Source: Alphaproteobacteria bacterium
Lineage (GTDB): Bacteria > Pseudomonadota > Alphaproteobacteria > RF32 > CAG-239
Direction of reading: 5' to 3'
NCBI GenBank assembly: GCA_028706255.1
Contig: JAQWBS010000004.1
Span: forward strand, 1-64,000
Length of the DNA stretch: 64,000 nucleotides
The notes below the pieces were generated by a model, which was given only the letters and a program-made list of their open reading frames with translations, was not told the origin of the DNA and did not search any database. How positions within the stretch are numbered: the stretch's first letter is position 1; each line of letters starts with the position of its first letter. Both the position numbers and the translations under genes were made by a program. This document shows, piece by piece, positions 24,956 to 34,725 of the stretch.

Positions 24956-26197
24956 TTAGGCAATAATGCCGTGTTTTTTCTTGCCTTGAGAAATTTTGAT
25001 TTTGCCATCAACTTTATCTGCAGCAGTGAGTTTATAATTTTCATCAACCACAACATCATTGACCTTCAAGCCAGATTGTTTGGCAAGTCTTCTTGCTTCG
25101 CCTTTGCTTTCAACAAAGCCAATTTCAAGAAAGGCATCTAAAATGCTCATGCCGTCAACGAAAGCAATTTGAGGTAATTCTCCGCCCGCAAGCCCTTGTT
25201 CAAAAACAGCAATAGCCGTTTCTTGGGCTTGTTTTGCTTCGGCTTCACCACGGCAAATTTTTGTGGCTTCAAAAGCAAGAATTTTTTTAGCTTCATTAAT
25301 TTCTTGGTCTTTCAAAGCAGCTAAACGGTTAATTTCATCAATTGGCAAGTCTGTGTAAATTTTCAAACATTTTTCAACGTCAGCATCTCCAATGTTTCTG
25401 AAATATTGGTAGTAGTTGTATGTTGGGAGTTTATCTTCATTAATCCATACGGCATTGCCTTCGGATTTCCCCATTTTTTTGCCAGAACTGTCTGTGATAA
25501 TTGGGGTTGTGAAGCCGAAAAGTTCAACATTGTTACGACGTCTGCCAAGTTCTGTTCCAGAAGTGATGTTGCCCCATTGGTCGTCACCAGCAAGCTGACA
25601 ACGACAACCATATTTTGTGTAAAGTTCGCAGAAGTCATAGCCTTGCAAAAGTTGGTAATTGAACTCTAAGAAAGACATTGGTTGTTCACGTTCCAATCTT
25701 GATTTAACAGAATCAAGCGTGAGCATTCTATTGACAGTGTAATATGTGCCGACATCTCTTAAAAAATTGAGATAGTTGATGTTTTGGAACCAGTCCCAGT
25801 TGTCAACAAAAAAGCTGTCTGTTTTGCCGTTGCCCATTTTTACAAACTTGCCGAAAGAATGACGCAAGCCGTCAACGTTATGTTGAAGCTGTTCTTCGCT
25901 CAAAAAAGGACGAAGTTTATCTTTGCCTGAAGGGTCTCCAATGCGAGCCGTTGCACCGCCGACGAGCAAAATTGGTTGGTTGCCGAGTTTTTGAAACCAT
26001 CTCATCATCATCAAAGGAACAAGGTGTCCAACGTGCAGACTGTCACCAGTTGGGTCAGATCCCAGATAGCCAACCGCAGGTGTTCCGCTTTTTTCGCATT
26101 CGTAAAGATAAGTATCAAACCCATCTTCATTTGTGCATGACTTATAAAAACCGCGTTCAACCATCAGGTTAAAAAACTGAGATTTGAAATGTGACAT
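24956..26197 (-). CDS. tyrS: Tyrosyl-tRNA synthetase
   Basis: A 413-residue class I synthetase that charges tRNA-Tyr. HVGH at residues 55-58 is the HIGH signature, and KMGKS near residue 245 the KMSKS loop. The catalytic core keeps the YQLLQGYDF and GGDDQWGN-like (AGDDQWGN) substrate elements. An S4 RNA-binding domain covers about 345-410. Length and order are normal for the TyrS-1 type. Confidence 0.97.
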   Translation of the reverse strand: MSHFKSQFFNLMVERGFYKSCTNEDGFDTYLYECEKSGTPAVGYLGSDPTGDSLHVGHLVPLMMMRWFQKLGNQPILLVGGATARIGDPSGKDKLRPFLSEEQLQHNVDGLRHSFGKFVKMGNGKTDSFFVDNWDWFQNINYLNFLRDVGTYYTVNRMLTLDSVKSRLEREQPMSFLEFNYQLLQGYDFCELYTKYGCRCQLAGDDQWGNITSGTELGRRRNNVELFGFTTPIITDSSGKKMGKSEGNAVWINEDKLPTYNYYQYFRNIGDADVEKCLKIYTDLPIDEINRLAALKDQEINEAKKILAFEATKICRGEAEAKQAQETAIAVFEQGLAGGELPQIAFVDGMSILDAFLEIGFVESKGEARRLAKQSGLKVNDVVVDENYKLTAADKVDGKIKISQGKKKHGIIA

Positions 26198-26348
26198 TTT
26201 CCCTTTCCTTATTTTTGTTAAATTGTTTAAACCTTTTGAATATTATTCCATAAAAAACCAATATGCAACAAAGTTTTTGAGGATATATCTAAGAAAAAGG
26301 TTTCTTTTGTTTGGCGTTGTTCCTAATATTTTCTTATTGGAGGGTATG

Positions 26349-26798
26349 ATGAAAAAAATTTTGTTTTTTGTGTCTTTTTTCTTTGGGTTAAGTTTTTCGA
26401 TTTCGTCTTTGTTTACGGGCAAAACAATGCTTGATTATGCCGTTGAGATGATGCCGAAGGTGACAATTAAGCCTGTTTCCATTACCAGCCGTTGGGATAG
26501 CCAGACATATCAAGTTATCGTGACGTTTGTTTATTCGGATGAGGCAAAGCAAAAAGCAACTTTTTCAAGCGCCTTAAGCGACGGGGAGAAATATTATTTT
26601 CCGCTTTCTTCTGGAAATTGGATTGTTATTTTTGATAATCATTTAGGTGATGAACAATTTATCAGTTTTGAAACGCAAACGGTTCATAAGGTTGAGGAAA
26701 AAAACTTAAAACCTGTCGGGTTTGAATATATTATGGCAAATAAGGCAAAATTGCGTTGGAAAGACACGAATAATCTTCTGGAATTAATCATCAATTAA
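26349..26798 (+). CDS. Unknown exported protein
   Basis: A 149-residue protein with an N-terminal hydrophobic signal or anchor (residues 2-22) and no recognised family. It has alternating beta segments (YQVIVTFVYSD, WIVIFDN). The start at 26349 is set by GGAGG 4 bases upstream; an in-frame ATG at 26184 lacks an SD and overlaps tyrS. Transcribed toward the AnmK-like gene, 49 bp upstream of it. Confidence 0.6.
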   Translation: MKKILFFVSFFFGLSFSISSLFTGKTMLDYAVEMMPKVTIKPVSITSRWDSQTYQVIVTFVYSDEAKQKATFSSALSDGEKYYFPLSSGNWIVIFDNHLGDEQFISFETQTVHKVEEKNLKPVGFEYIMANKAKLRWKDTNNLLELIIN

Positions 26799-26847
26799 TC
26801 AGTTTTTCTTATGATTAAGAAATGGATAGTGTTTTTTAGGGTGATAT

Positions 26848-27948
26848 ATGAATTTAATTAAGCCGATGAAGGCTCTGGGGCTGACGAGCGTTAGTTCTTT
26901 TGATGATGTTGAGTTGTCGTTGATTTCAACGGACGGCGTTGATGTTTATGAGTTTTTAGCACATCAAAAAATCCCTTATGGGGAAGAGTTGCAAGAAAGA
27001 CTTCGAAAGCTTACGGAAAATGGTTTGGTGCTTGAAGAAAATGCCGAACTTGTTTTGGAAATTGAGCAAGAAGTGACAGCTTTTTATATTGAAATCATTA
27101 AAGATTTTATGAGTGAGCATGGCAGTGAGATTGATGTGATTGGCATTGAAGGAATTTTGCTTTGTCACAATCCTCAAGCATGTTTAACCCAACAAATTGT
27201 CAGCCCTCGAAAAATTGCTCAAACTTTAGGCATTAAAGTTGTGGGAAATTTCCACCGTGCTGATATTATCTCTGGCGGTCAGGGATATCCTCTCACCCCG
27301 TCATATTATGGGGCATTGACAGCAGAAGTTGAAAAGCCCGCTGCAGTGGTGAATTTGAGTGAAATTTCGAGTATTACATGGTTTGGGTCACATGGCGAGA
27401 TGATGGCTTTCGACTGTGGTCCTGCAAATTCTGCGATTAATGAATGGGTTTATAAAAAAGCGGGAATGAATATGGACTATAATGGCAAACTAGCCATTAC
27501 GGGAAAAGTTGACGAGAAAATTTTAGCAACTTTGATGAAGCATAAATATTTAGCTCTTTATCCGCCAAAATCTATGGAAAAAAATATCTTTGCTGAAAAA
27601 TTGGAACATTTGGAGGGGCTTTCTCTTGAGGATGGGGCTGCAACAGTCACAGCCTTTGTGGCAGAAGCAATTGCTTATTCTTTGTTGATGTTTGTTCCTG
27701 AAGTTCCCGATAGAATAATGCTTTGTGGTGGGGGAGCAAAAAACCCAACATTGGTTCGATTTGTTCGTCAGAAATTGTCAGATATTCGAGTGTTAATTCC
27801 GAGTGAAGTAGAAATGAATGTTGATGCAATTGATGCAGGGTGCGCAGCCTTTTTGGCAGTTCGCAGACTGAATATGTTGCCGATTAGTTTTCCGTCAACA
27901 ACAGGGGTGAGCGAACCGCTTATTGGTGGAGAGGTTTTTGAAGGTTAA
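26848..27948 (+). CDS. AnmK-like anhydro-N-acetylmuramic acid kinase, divergent
   Basis: A 366-residue protein over the full AnmK fold. AnmK phosphorylates and opens 1,6-anhydroMurNAc in cell-wall recycling. Kept features: FHRADIISGGQGYPL with the catalytic Asp, DCGPANSAIN and the C-terminal CGGGAKNP. Lost features: the first phosphate loop GTSxDGxD reads SVSSFDDVE, and the NxGGIANxT loop reads NLSEISSIT. Both are nucleotide-binding sites, so kinase activity is doubtful. A separate canonical copy may exist elsewhere. Start at 26848 behind TTAGGGTG. Confidence 0.8.
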   Translation: MNLIKPMKALGLTSVSSFDDVELSLISTDGVDVYEFLAHQKIPYGEELQERLRKLTENGLVLEENAELVLEIEQEVTAFYIEIIKDFMSEHGSEIDVIGIEGILLCHNPQACLTQQIVSPRKIAQTLGIKVVGNFHRADIISGGQGYPLTPSYYGALTAEVEKPAAVVNLSEISSITWFGSHGEMMAFDCGPANSAINEWVYKKAGMNMDYNGKLAITGKVDEKILATLMKHKYLALYPPKSMEKNIFAEKLEHLEGLSLEDGAATVTAFVAEAIAYSLLMFVPEVPDRIMLCGGGAKNPTLVRFVRQKLSDIRVLIPSEVEMNVDAIDAGCAAFLAVRRLNMLPISFPSTTGVSEPLIGGEVFEG

Positions 27949-28022
27949 AATGATTTATCTGGAATTTTCTTCCAAGATGAATTATATTTGAGTTATGTTG
28001 AAAATAGAAATGGGGTTTTATG

Positions 28023-28658
28023 ATGGTTAAAATTTCTCAAAGCATTTTATCAGTTAATTATGCAAAGTTTGGTCAAGAGGTTGAAGCTCTGGAAAACGCG
28101 GGGGCTGATATGATACATTTTGATGTTATGGATGGTCACTATGTTCCAAACATCACGTTTGGTTCTCAACTTGTTAAAAGTTTAAGACCATATTCAAGAC
28201 TTCCGTTTGATGTGCATTTGATGGTGACAAATCCAATGGAGATGATTCCTTGGTTTGCGGATGCGGGTGCTGATATTATCACTATTCATGCTGAAACGGT
28301 GCAACATCTTGACAGGGCTTTAAGTCTTATTAAAAGTTTGGGTAAAAAAGCGGGCGTTTCCCTTAATCCGTCAACCTCCGAAGAAGTTTTGAAATATGTG
28401 TTGGATAAACTTGATTTGATTTTGGTGATGACGGTTAATCCTGGGTTTGGGGGGCAAGATTTTATCCCTTCTCAGTTGGAAAAAATTGCTCGAATTAAGT
28501 CAATGATTAAAGGCTATGACATTGAAATTGAAGTTGACGGTGGGGTTAATCCAATGACTGCGCAAGAGTGTGTTTCTGCAGGGGCTGATATTTTAGTGGC
28601 GGGAACAGCAGTTCTGGTTGGTGGAAAATATAAAGAGAACATGGAAGCTTTAAGGTAA
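28023..28658 (+). CDS. rpe: Ribulose-phosphate 3-epimerase
   Basis: A 211-residue TIM-barrel enzyme of the pentose phosphate pathway (Ru5P to Xu5P). Metal and catalytic elements: HFDVMDGHYVPN, FDVHLMV, MTVNPGFGGQ and EVDGGVN. Two adjacent ATGs (28020, 28023) are possible; the second has better spacing from GGGG. It lies 72 bp after the AnmK-like gene and 50 bp before phoB. Confidence 0.96.
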   Translation: MVKISQSILSVNYAKFGQEVEALENAGADMIHFDVMDGHYVPNITFGSQLVKSLRPYSRLPFDVHLMVTNPMEMIPWFADAGADIITIHAETVQHLDRALSLIKSLGKKAGVSLNPSTSEEVLKYVLDKLDLILVMTVNPGFGGQDFIPSQLEKIARIKSMIKGYDIEIEVDGGVNPMTAQECVSAGADILVAGTAVLVGGKYKENMEALR

Positions 28659-28708
28659 TTTTAAGACAAATTTGCTAAAATTCTCCAAAATGTGAAAGAG
28701 AGGCAATG

Positions 28709-29410
28709 ATGGCATATTCCGTGATGATTATTGAAGACGAAGAAGCGTTAGCTTTATTGTTGAAATATAACCTTGAAAAAGAAGGCTATGAAGTTTTTTG
28801 GGAATCTCGTGGAAACAAAGCTGTCGTTGAAGTTGAGAAAAACTGTCCATCTGTGATTTTGCTAGATTGGATGTTGCCAGAACTTTCGGGGATTGAAATT
28901 TTAAAACTCATTCGTAGCAAGCCAGACATTAAAAGCATTCCAGTGATTATGCTCACGGCTAAAGGTGAGGAAGATGATAAAATTAAGGGCTTAACTTCTG
29001 GTGCTGATGACTATGTGACCAAGCCTTTTTCCATTCCTGAATTAATGGCAAGAGTGAAAACAAATTTACGTCGTTCTCCTGAAATTATTCCTCAAAAAGA
29101 AATTATCTTTGAAGATATTAGAATGGACTTGGTGGAGAAAAAAGTTTTCAGAGGCGAAAATTATATTCACCTCGGACCAACCGAATTCAGACTTCTTAAA
29201 ATGCTTTTAGAAAACCCAGGAAAAGTTTTTTCTCGTGAAGTTTTGTTAAAGAGTGTTTGGGGGGATAATATTTATGTTGAATCTCGCACGGTTGATGTGC
29301 ACATTCGTCGTCTTAGAAAGTCGCTCAATGACTATGGCCCTGATTATATTCGCACAGTTCGTGCCACAGGATATGCAATTGATAAAGAACTCATTGCTGA
29401 AGAAGAATAA
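28709..29410 (+). CDS. phoB: PhoB-type response regulator
   Basis: A 233-residue OmpR/PhoB regulator. The receiver has the acidic pair IEDEE, the phosphorylation Asp in LLDWMLPELSG and the Lys in DYVTKPFS. The winged-helix effector domain follows after residue 130 (GPTEFRLLKMLLENPG, SRTVDVHIRRLRKSL). It probably governs phosphate starvation genes, but no phoR, phoU or pst gene lies in the window. A strong terminator follows. Confidence 0.92.
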   Translation: MAYSVMIIEDEEALALLLKYNLEKEGYEVFWESRGNKAVVEVEKNCPSVILLDWMLPELSGIEILKLIRSKPDIKSIPVIMLTAKGEEDDKIKGLTSGADDYVTKPFSIPELMARVKTNLRRSPEIIPQKEIIFEDIRMDLVEKKVFRGENYIHLGPTEFRLLKMLLENPGKVFSREVLLKSVWGDNIYVESRTVDVHIRRLRKSLNDYGPDYIRTVRATGYAIDKELIAEEE

Positions 29411-29416
29411 AAAAAT

Positions 29417-29446
29417 AAAAAGGCGGTTTTTGACCGTCTTTTTTTG
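29417..29446 (+). terminator. Terminator of phoB
   Basis: Stem AGGCGGT / ACCGTCT (one G-T pair) with a 5-base loop, then T7, 10 bp after the stop codon. Confidence 0.85.
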
Positions 29447-29517
29447 ATGCAAAATTTTCTTGCTTAAATCTTGGTTTTCTGGCATATTCTGACCATATTT
29501 TTAATAAGGAAAAGATT

Positions 29518-30642
29518 ATGTCACTTAAATTTGAAGTTTTGAAAAAAACTGGAAAGACCAGACTTGGAAAACTCCATACAAAGCATGGAACAATTGACAC
29601 GCCTGCGTTTATGCCTGTTGGAACAGCGGGAACAGTTAAAGCGATGATGCCAGAATCCGTTGCCTCAACAGGTGCTCAGATTTTACTTGGAAACACTTAT
29701 CACTTAATGCTCCGCCCAGGAGCAGACTTGGTGGAAAAAATGGGTGGCTTGCATAAGTTTATGAACTGGGATAAACCAATTTTGACGGACTCAGGTGGGT
29801 TTCAGGTGATGAGCTTGTCAGGGCTTCGTAAGTTGACGGAAGAAGGTGTAACTTTTAAGTCGCACGTTGACGGAAAGAAATTCTTTTTAACGCCTGAAAA
29901 ATCTATGGAAATTCAACATAAGCTTGATTCAAATATCACCATGTGTTTGGACGAATGCACCCCTTATCCTGCCACTTATACGCAAGCTCAAGATTCAATG
30001 AAAATGTCAATGCGTTGGGCAAAAAGAAGCAAAGAGGCTTTTGTTGACAGAGAAGGTTATGGCTTGTTTGGGATTCAACAAGGAAATGTTTTTGAAGATT
30101 TACGTCAGGAATCTGCAGATAAACTCAGAGAAATTGGCTTTGATGGTTATGCAATCGGTGGTTTGGCAGTGGGTGAAGGTCAAGAAGAGATGTTCAAAGT
30201 TTTGGACTATGCACCATCTATGTTGCCGGAAGATAAACCTCGTTATTTAATGGGCGTTGGTCGCCCCGATGACATCGTGGGAGCGGTTTTGCGTGGGGTG
30301 GATATGTTCGACTGCGTGATGCCAACTCGCTCTGGTCGCACGGCTCAGGCTTTCACAAAATATGGTACAGTTAATATTAGAAATGCACGTCACCGTGAAG
30401 ACCATAGACCGTTGGCAGAAGGTTGTTCTTGTCCTTTGTGTCAGAACTATTCAAGAGCCTATCTTCACCACTTGCAAAAATGTAATGAAGTGCTTGCTAT
30501 AATGCTTTTAACTTGGCATAATATTCAATATTATCAAGATTTAATGAAAGGGTTGAGAAACGCCATTCAAGAAGACAAGTTGCAAGCATTTGCAGATGAA
30601 TTTTATGCCAATCAGGCAAAGGGCGATATTGATCCATTATAG
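29518..30642 (+). CDS. tgt: tRNA-guanine transglycosylase
   Basis: A 374-residue enzyme that replaces G34 with preQ1 in GUN-anticodon tRNAs (queuosine pathway). [11 protein letters not shown], the [10 protein letters not shown] substrate loop and the DCVMPTR catalytic Asp block are present. The zinc site CSCPLCQ...H lies near residue 305. A good SD (AAGGAAAAG) precedes the start. 19 bp separate it from the LOG gene. Confidence 0.97.
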   Translation: MSLKFEVLKKTGKTRLGKLHTKHGTIDTPAFMPVGTAGTVKAMMPESVASTGAQILLGNTYHLMLRPGADLVEKMGGLHKFMNWDKPILTDSGGFQVMSLSGLRKLTEEGVTFKSHVDGKKFFLTPEKSMEIQHKLDSNITMCLDECTPYPATYTQAQDSMKMSMRWAKRSKEAFVDREGYGLFGIQQGNVFEDLRQESADKLREIGFDGYAIGGLAVGEGQEEMFKVLDYAPSMLPEDKPRYLMGVGRPDDIVGAVLRGVDMFDCVMPTRSGRTAQAFTKYGTVNIRNARHREDHRPLAEGCSCPLCQNYSRAYLHHLQKCNEVLAIMLLTWHNIQYYQDLMKGLRNAIQEDKLQAFADEFYANQAKGDIDPL

Positions 30643-30661
30643 GTTCTGAAAAGGGTTGTTT

Positions 30662-31624
30662 ATGGTTATTAAGCACACAGATAAAAGAAATATTGAGCAG
30701 ATTGTTTCTGAATTTAAAAAATCCAACAAAGAAGATGGATTAAGAGTTTTTGTTGCTGGTGGTGCAAGAGGCGGAAAGGGAGAGGTTTATACTGAAGAAT
30801 CTTATCACCTTGGGCGTCTAATTGTTAAAATGGGCATGAAACTTGACTTTGGTTTATCTAGTTCAGGCATTATGGGAGCTGTGGCTCGTGGCGTGATTGA
30901 TGGTTGGCGTGAAAAACAAAAGAAATATGAAGATTTAGTTTTGCCAATTAATGCCATTACAACAAAAGAATATTATTCTCTTTATGAAAGTTCAGATGAA
31001 CTGGTCAATAAAATTGAAAATATAGTTGTTGCTGACACCTTAGAAGATAGAAAAAACAAGCTTTTAAATGCTGATTTTGTGGTCTTTGCCCCTGGGGGCG
31101 TTGGCACGTTGGACGAACTTGCTTATGACTGTGTGGCAATGCAAGATGGGTTTATTGGTTTGAAACCGTTTATCCTTTATAATATTGACGGGTTCTTTCA
31201 TCATTTGGTAGAATATTTGAAACATATTTCCATTGAAGGCTTTGCAAACCCTATTCCTTTCATTGTGGTTGATGATAATTTTGAATTGGGAATTGTGTTA
31301 AGACTTTTGAAATTGAGATATAAAAAACCTGAAAATTCAAATGAGGCTTATGCAAATGCACGCCAGTTGATTTATGAATTGCCATATTTCTTAAAGAAAA
31401 AGAATAATAGCTTGGTTCATGTTGAAGAGATTAATGACTATATTGATGATATTGAACAAAATGGCACGGATGAGCAACAAGAAGAACTTGCTCGGGAAAT
31501 TGAAGAGGCTTATTTGGAAAAAGAAATTGAGAGGATGTATGAACGCTTGGCAAAAACCGGCAAAGACACCTCAATTGTGAGCGATAAACTCACCAGATTG
31601 AAAAAAAGAAAAGATAAAAAATAA
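30662..31624 (+). CDS. LOG-family (lysine decarboxylase-like) protein with acidic C-terminal tail
   Basis: A 320-residue protein. The LOG fold is seen in FVAGGARGGKGEVY near residue 30, the arginine segment DRKNKLL and the signature PGGVGTLDEL near residue 142. LOG enzymes release bases from nucleoside 5'-monophosphates. A tail of about 90 residues after position 230 (IDDIEQNGTDEQQEELAREI) is charged, mostly helical and not part of the family. Start taken at ATG 30662 after AAGGG rather than the TTG at 30656. It forms a group with tgt and the ABC exporter. Confidence 0.8.
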   Translation: MVIKHTDKRNIEQIVSEFKKSNKEDGLRVFVAGGARGGKGEVYTEESYHLGRLIVKMGMKLDFGLSSSGIMGAVARGVIDGWREKQKKYEDLVLPINAITTKEYYSLYESSDELVNKIENIVVADTLEDRKNKLLNADFVVFAPGGVGTLDELAYDCVAMQDGFIGLKPFILYNIDGFFHHLVEYLKHISIEGFANPIPFIVVDDNFELGIVLRLLKLRYKKPENSNEAYANARQLIYELPYFLKKKNNSLVHVEEINDYIDDIEQNGTDEQQEELAREIEEAYLEKEIERMYERLAKTGKDTSIVSDKLTRLKKRKDKK

Positions 31625-31635
31625 GAAGAAGTTAA

Positions 31636-33396
31636 ATGGAAAAGAATGTTTTTAAGTTTCTGTGGAAATATATTTCTCAGATAAAATTTTTGTTTGTTGC
31701 TGTTTTGCTCTGCATTTTTTGCGGAGAAGTTTTTTTTAGAATGTTTATGTATTATGGTTCGCAGATTGTTGATGTGATTTCTGCAGGTGACCCAAGTGCA
31801 GAGCCATATCATAAAGCCCTTGTTCTTGTTGGACTTTCAACCTTGATGATGGTTTTTCACAGAATAAGTTATGATTCAATCATCTTTTTTGAAGCTAAAT
31901 CTTTGCCAGTTTATGTGAGCTATATGTATAAAGATTTGTTTTTCTTTACGCATAAGCATTCAACTGCTTTTTTCTCAGAAGAAATGGCTGGGAATGTTTC
32001 AAATAAGGTGAAAACCATTGTGGATAATGGTTATGACATTTATTTTCACATTTTATGGGGCTTTATTTATCCTGTTTTCTCTGTGTCTTTAACATTGTTT
32101 TTTGTTGCAGATATTCATCTACCTATGGCAATGTTTATGCTTTTGATGAATGTGATTTATGTTTTAGTCGTTTATCATTTAAGTAAGAAGATTTCTCCTT
32201 ATTCTGAAGCCAGAGCAAATAAAAATTCTGAAGCACAAGGGATGTTGGTGGATAGCATTACCAATGCTGGACTAGTGAAAAGCTTTAGTAATTATCTATA
32301 TGAAAAAAGAAGATTCTTTTCTTCGGTTAAAAGTTTTGCCAGAGCAGAGCGTGTTGAAACCATGCAGTTTGGAAAGCTTTATCTTGCTCAAGGCATTGTG
32401 CGTGCAGCAGTTCAAATTGCTTTTGTTTTTTTACCTGTTTATTACTGGTATAAGGGTGAAATTACGGTCGGTCAGTTTGTGCTGATTCAGTCTTTGGTTT
32501 ATTCGTTAACAGGGGTTTATCTGCATTTTACACAAAGCTTTATGCAATTTTTTAAGCACTATGGCGGAATTAAAGATGGCTTGGAACTCCTTTCAAAACC
32601 TTATGATATCGTTGATGTTAAAGGCGCAAAAAAGTTAGATTTAAATGGTGGGGATATTGAATTTAATAATATTCTTTATCACTATAAAGGAACGGAACCC
32701 CTTTTCGAAAACTTCAATCTCACCATTAAGCAAGGTGAAAAAGTTGGGCTTGTTGGACATTCTGGTGCAGGGAAATCGACTTTGGTTAAAATTCTTTCTC
32801 GTTACTATGATGTTCAAAAAGGTGAGATTTTAATTGGGCAACAAAATATTGCAAAAGTGACGCAAGATAGTCTTCGAGAAGCCATTGCCCTCATTCCTCA
32901 AGACCCAAGTTTGTTTAACCGTACGATTATGGAAAATATTCGTTATGGAAACTTGAAAGCAACAGATGAAGATGTTTTTGAAGCAGCTAAAAAAGCTTTC
33001 TGCCATGATTTCATCTCTAAACTTCCACAAGGCTATCAAAGCAAAGTTGGTGAAAGAGGCGTGATGCTTTCTGGTGGGGAGCGTCAAAGAATCGCCATTG
33101 CTCGTGCCATTTTGAAAAATGCACCAATTCTTATTTTAGATGAAGCAACGTCAGCACTAGATAGTGAAAGTGAAAAGTTCATTCAAGAATCATTAAAGAC
33201 CCTAATGCAAGGCAAAACGGTAATAGCCGTTGCACACCGCCTATCAACGCTCAGAGAAATGGACAAGCTCGTGGTCATGGATAGTGGTCAAATTGTCGAG
33301 CAAGGAAGTCACACTTCTCTCGTGCGCAAAAAAGGGGTTTATTATAACTTTTATTCAATGCAATCCCAAGGTTTTCTTGCTCAAGAGGGTAACTAG
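31636..33396 (+). CDS. ABC-type exporter, TM-NBD half transporter
   Basis: A 586-residue half transporter. Six membrane segments (about 15-290) precede the ATPase with Walker A GHSGAGKS near 374, signature LSGGERQRIAIARA and Walker B LILDEATSALD. MsbA/lipid or peptide exporter type; the substrate is unknown. The last codons (…LAQEGN) are already part of the repeat unit that follows, so the repeat began by duplicating the gene's end. Confidence 0.9.
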   Translation: MEKNVFKFLWKYISQIKFLFVAVLLCIFCGEVFFRMFMYYGSQIVDVISAGDPSAEPYHKALVLVGLSTLMMVFHRISYDSIIFFEAKSLPVYVSYMYKDLFFFTHKHSTAFFSEEMAGNVSNKVKTIVDNGYDIYFHILWGFIYPVFSVSLTLFFVADIHLPMAMFMLLMNVIYVLVVYHLSKKISPYSEARANKNSEAQGMLVDSITNAGLVKSFSNYLYEKRRFFSSVKSFARAERVETMQFGKLYLAQGIVRAAVQIAFVFLPVYYWYKGEITVGQFVLIQSLVYSLTGVYLHFTQSFMQFFKHYGGIKDGLELLSKPYDIVDVKGAKKLDLNGGDIEFNNILYHYKGTEPLFENFNLTIKQGEKVGLVGHSGAGKSTLVKILSRYYDVQKGEILIGQQNIAKVTQDSLREAIALIPQDPSLFNRTIMENIRYGNLKATDEDVFEAAKKAFCHDFISKLPQGYQSKVGERGVMLSGGERQRIAIARAILKNAPILILDEATSALDSESEKFIQESLKTLMQGKTVIAVAHRLSTLREMDKLVVMDSGQIVEQGSHTSLVRKKGVYYNFYSMQSQGFLAQEGN

Positions 33397-33782
33397 AGCA
33401 AATTTATCAAGTAAAGGAAAATTCACGTAGTTATTCTACGCTAAAATTTTCCTTTCTTTCAAATTCACTCTATTTCCGACACTTGACCAAGAAAACGGTT
33501 TTCTAAGCCCAAGAGGGTAGCAAAGAGCAATTTATTAGCTGAGGAACTTTATGTGGTTGTTTTATGTTAAACTTCTCTTTCTCTTAAATTCACTCTATTT
33601 CCGCCACTTGACCAAGAAAACGGTTTTCTATGCTCAAGAGGGTAACTAGAGCAAATTTATCAAGTAAAGGAAAATTCACGTAGTTATTCTACGCTAAAAT
33701 TTTCCTTTCTTTCAAATTCACTCTATTTCCGACACTTGACCAAGAAAACGGTTTTCTAAGCCCAAGAGGGTAGTAAAGAGCA
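33379..33782. repeat. Three tandem units of about 127 bp plus a partial fourth
   Basis: Units begin with a GCTCAAGAGGG or GCCCAAGAGGG block at 33379, 33507, 33632 and 33760, spacings 128, 125 and 128. Units 1 and 3 are nearly identical; unit 2 has diverged in its central part. Each full unit carries an inverted repeat (AAAGGAAAATT…CACGTAG / CTACG…AATTTTCCTTT) like a terminator, and ends with GACCAAGAAAACGG. The first unit includes the 3' end of the ABC gene. This is the whole 400-bp gap before the next gene. Confidence 0.85.
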
Positions 33783-33803
33783 AATAGATTCTTATCATGT
33801 TAT

Positions 33804-34658
33804 TTATCTTCTGCGTTGAACTTCATTTGTTATCCGATTAAAGTTATTCGTAGCTTTATAGATTTTTTGTGAATTTCCGCTTAGTTGAGCCATTTGAGCC
33901 TCGGCCATTGCCTGACATTCTTTACAAAGAGGTGGTTTATTGTTTCTTTTGTTTTTAAGCCTGTCGTTAGTTAGTCTATCACTCTTGGCGACACTATCGC
34001 TTCTCATGATACAATCCGGACAATTACAGTGCTGACCATAACCATCTCGATTAGATACATTATTACGGCCTTCAACTGTAGCTCCGAAGATATGTCCCAG
34101 TTCATGCATAACAATCGTTTTGATAACTTCTTTCATTGCTAAGGGGGTGTTGCCATATTGTTGCTCATATCTGTGTGTAGAGAGCACCATTCCACCGTCG
34201 AAACGTCCTAGCCCATAAACAAAGTTATTGGGTTCTCCGTTTGTTGTAGCAAATATGTCGTCTTTCACTAAGTTTATGGCGATTTGTGGAAATTTTTGAA
34301 CGGTTGGATCTTTATCCATTAGGTCTAAAATCAAACTCGCATTCATTTGGTTTGGGCGGTCTTTCAAGAAAGCTGATGTTTTTGCTATTGCAATTGTCCA
34401 GTCCATACTTTCATAAGGTGCTAAATAGTTGCCATCAGTCATTGGAATAGCAAGCTTTCTTTCCTCTGCGGGTAACCTTAGATAATCAAATTTGTTTATG
34501 GTTGCTTTATTGCTCTTCCAGTTTCCGAGGTTAGAGATTGGATAATCATTTTTATAATCGGGAAACATATCCATAAATTCTTCGACAGCTTCCTTAGCCC
34601 ACTGATTATAGGATGGATTCAACCCTTTTTGACTTACAATAAATATATTTTTTCTCAT
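33804..34658 (-). CDS. Archaemetzincin-like zinc metalloprotease (copy 2)
   Basis: A 284-residue paralogue of the protein at 1548-2315. HELGH is at 185-189 and G192 follows; the Gly-to-Cys gap is 18 residues (canonical 3) and ends in QHC with C211. Then C216, M218 and, after 26 residues, CKEC at 245-248. Shared with copy 1: FIVSQxGLNP, DYPIxNLGxWK, YLAPYxSxxW, NQxNAS and DPTxxxFPQ. Extra residues (about 52-75) are present only here. No signal peptide. It is transcribed alone, opposite to the ABC exporter and its repeats. Confidence 0.7.
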   Translation of the reverse strand: MRKNIFIVSQKGLNPSYNQWAKEAVEEFMDMFPDYKNDYPISNLGNWKSNKATINKFDYLRLPAEERKLAIPMTDGNYLAPYESMDWTIAIAKTSAFLKDRPNQMNASLILDLMDKDPTVQKFPQIAINLVKDDIFATTNGEPNNFVYGLGRFDGGMVLSTHRYEQQYGNTPLAMKEVIKTIVMHELGHIFGATVEGRNNVSNRDGYGQHCNCPDCIMRSDSVAKSDRLTNDRLKNKRNNKPPLCKECQAMAEAQMAQLSGNSQKIYKATNNFNRITNEVQRRR

Positions 34659-34725
34659 TGCAATTCCTTTATAATATTATCTTTGTCTATTTTGTCACAT
34701 ATTAAGGGGAGTTTCAACTGTTATT

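Noticed and set aside
33379..33782. Tandem repeats considered as CRISPR or origin iterons
   Set aside because: The unit is 127 bp, only three copies, no spacers and no replication gene nearby.
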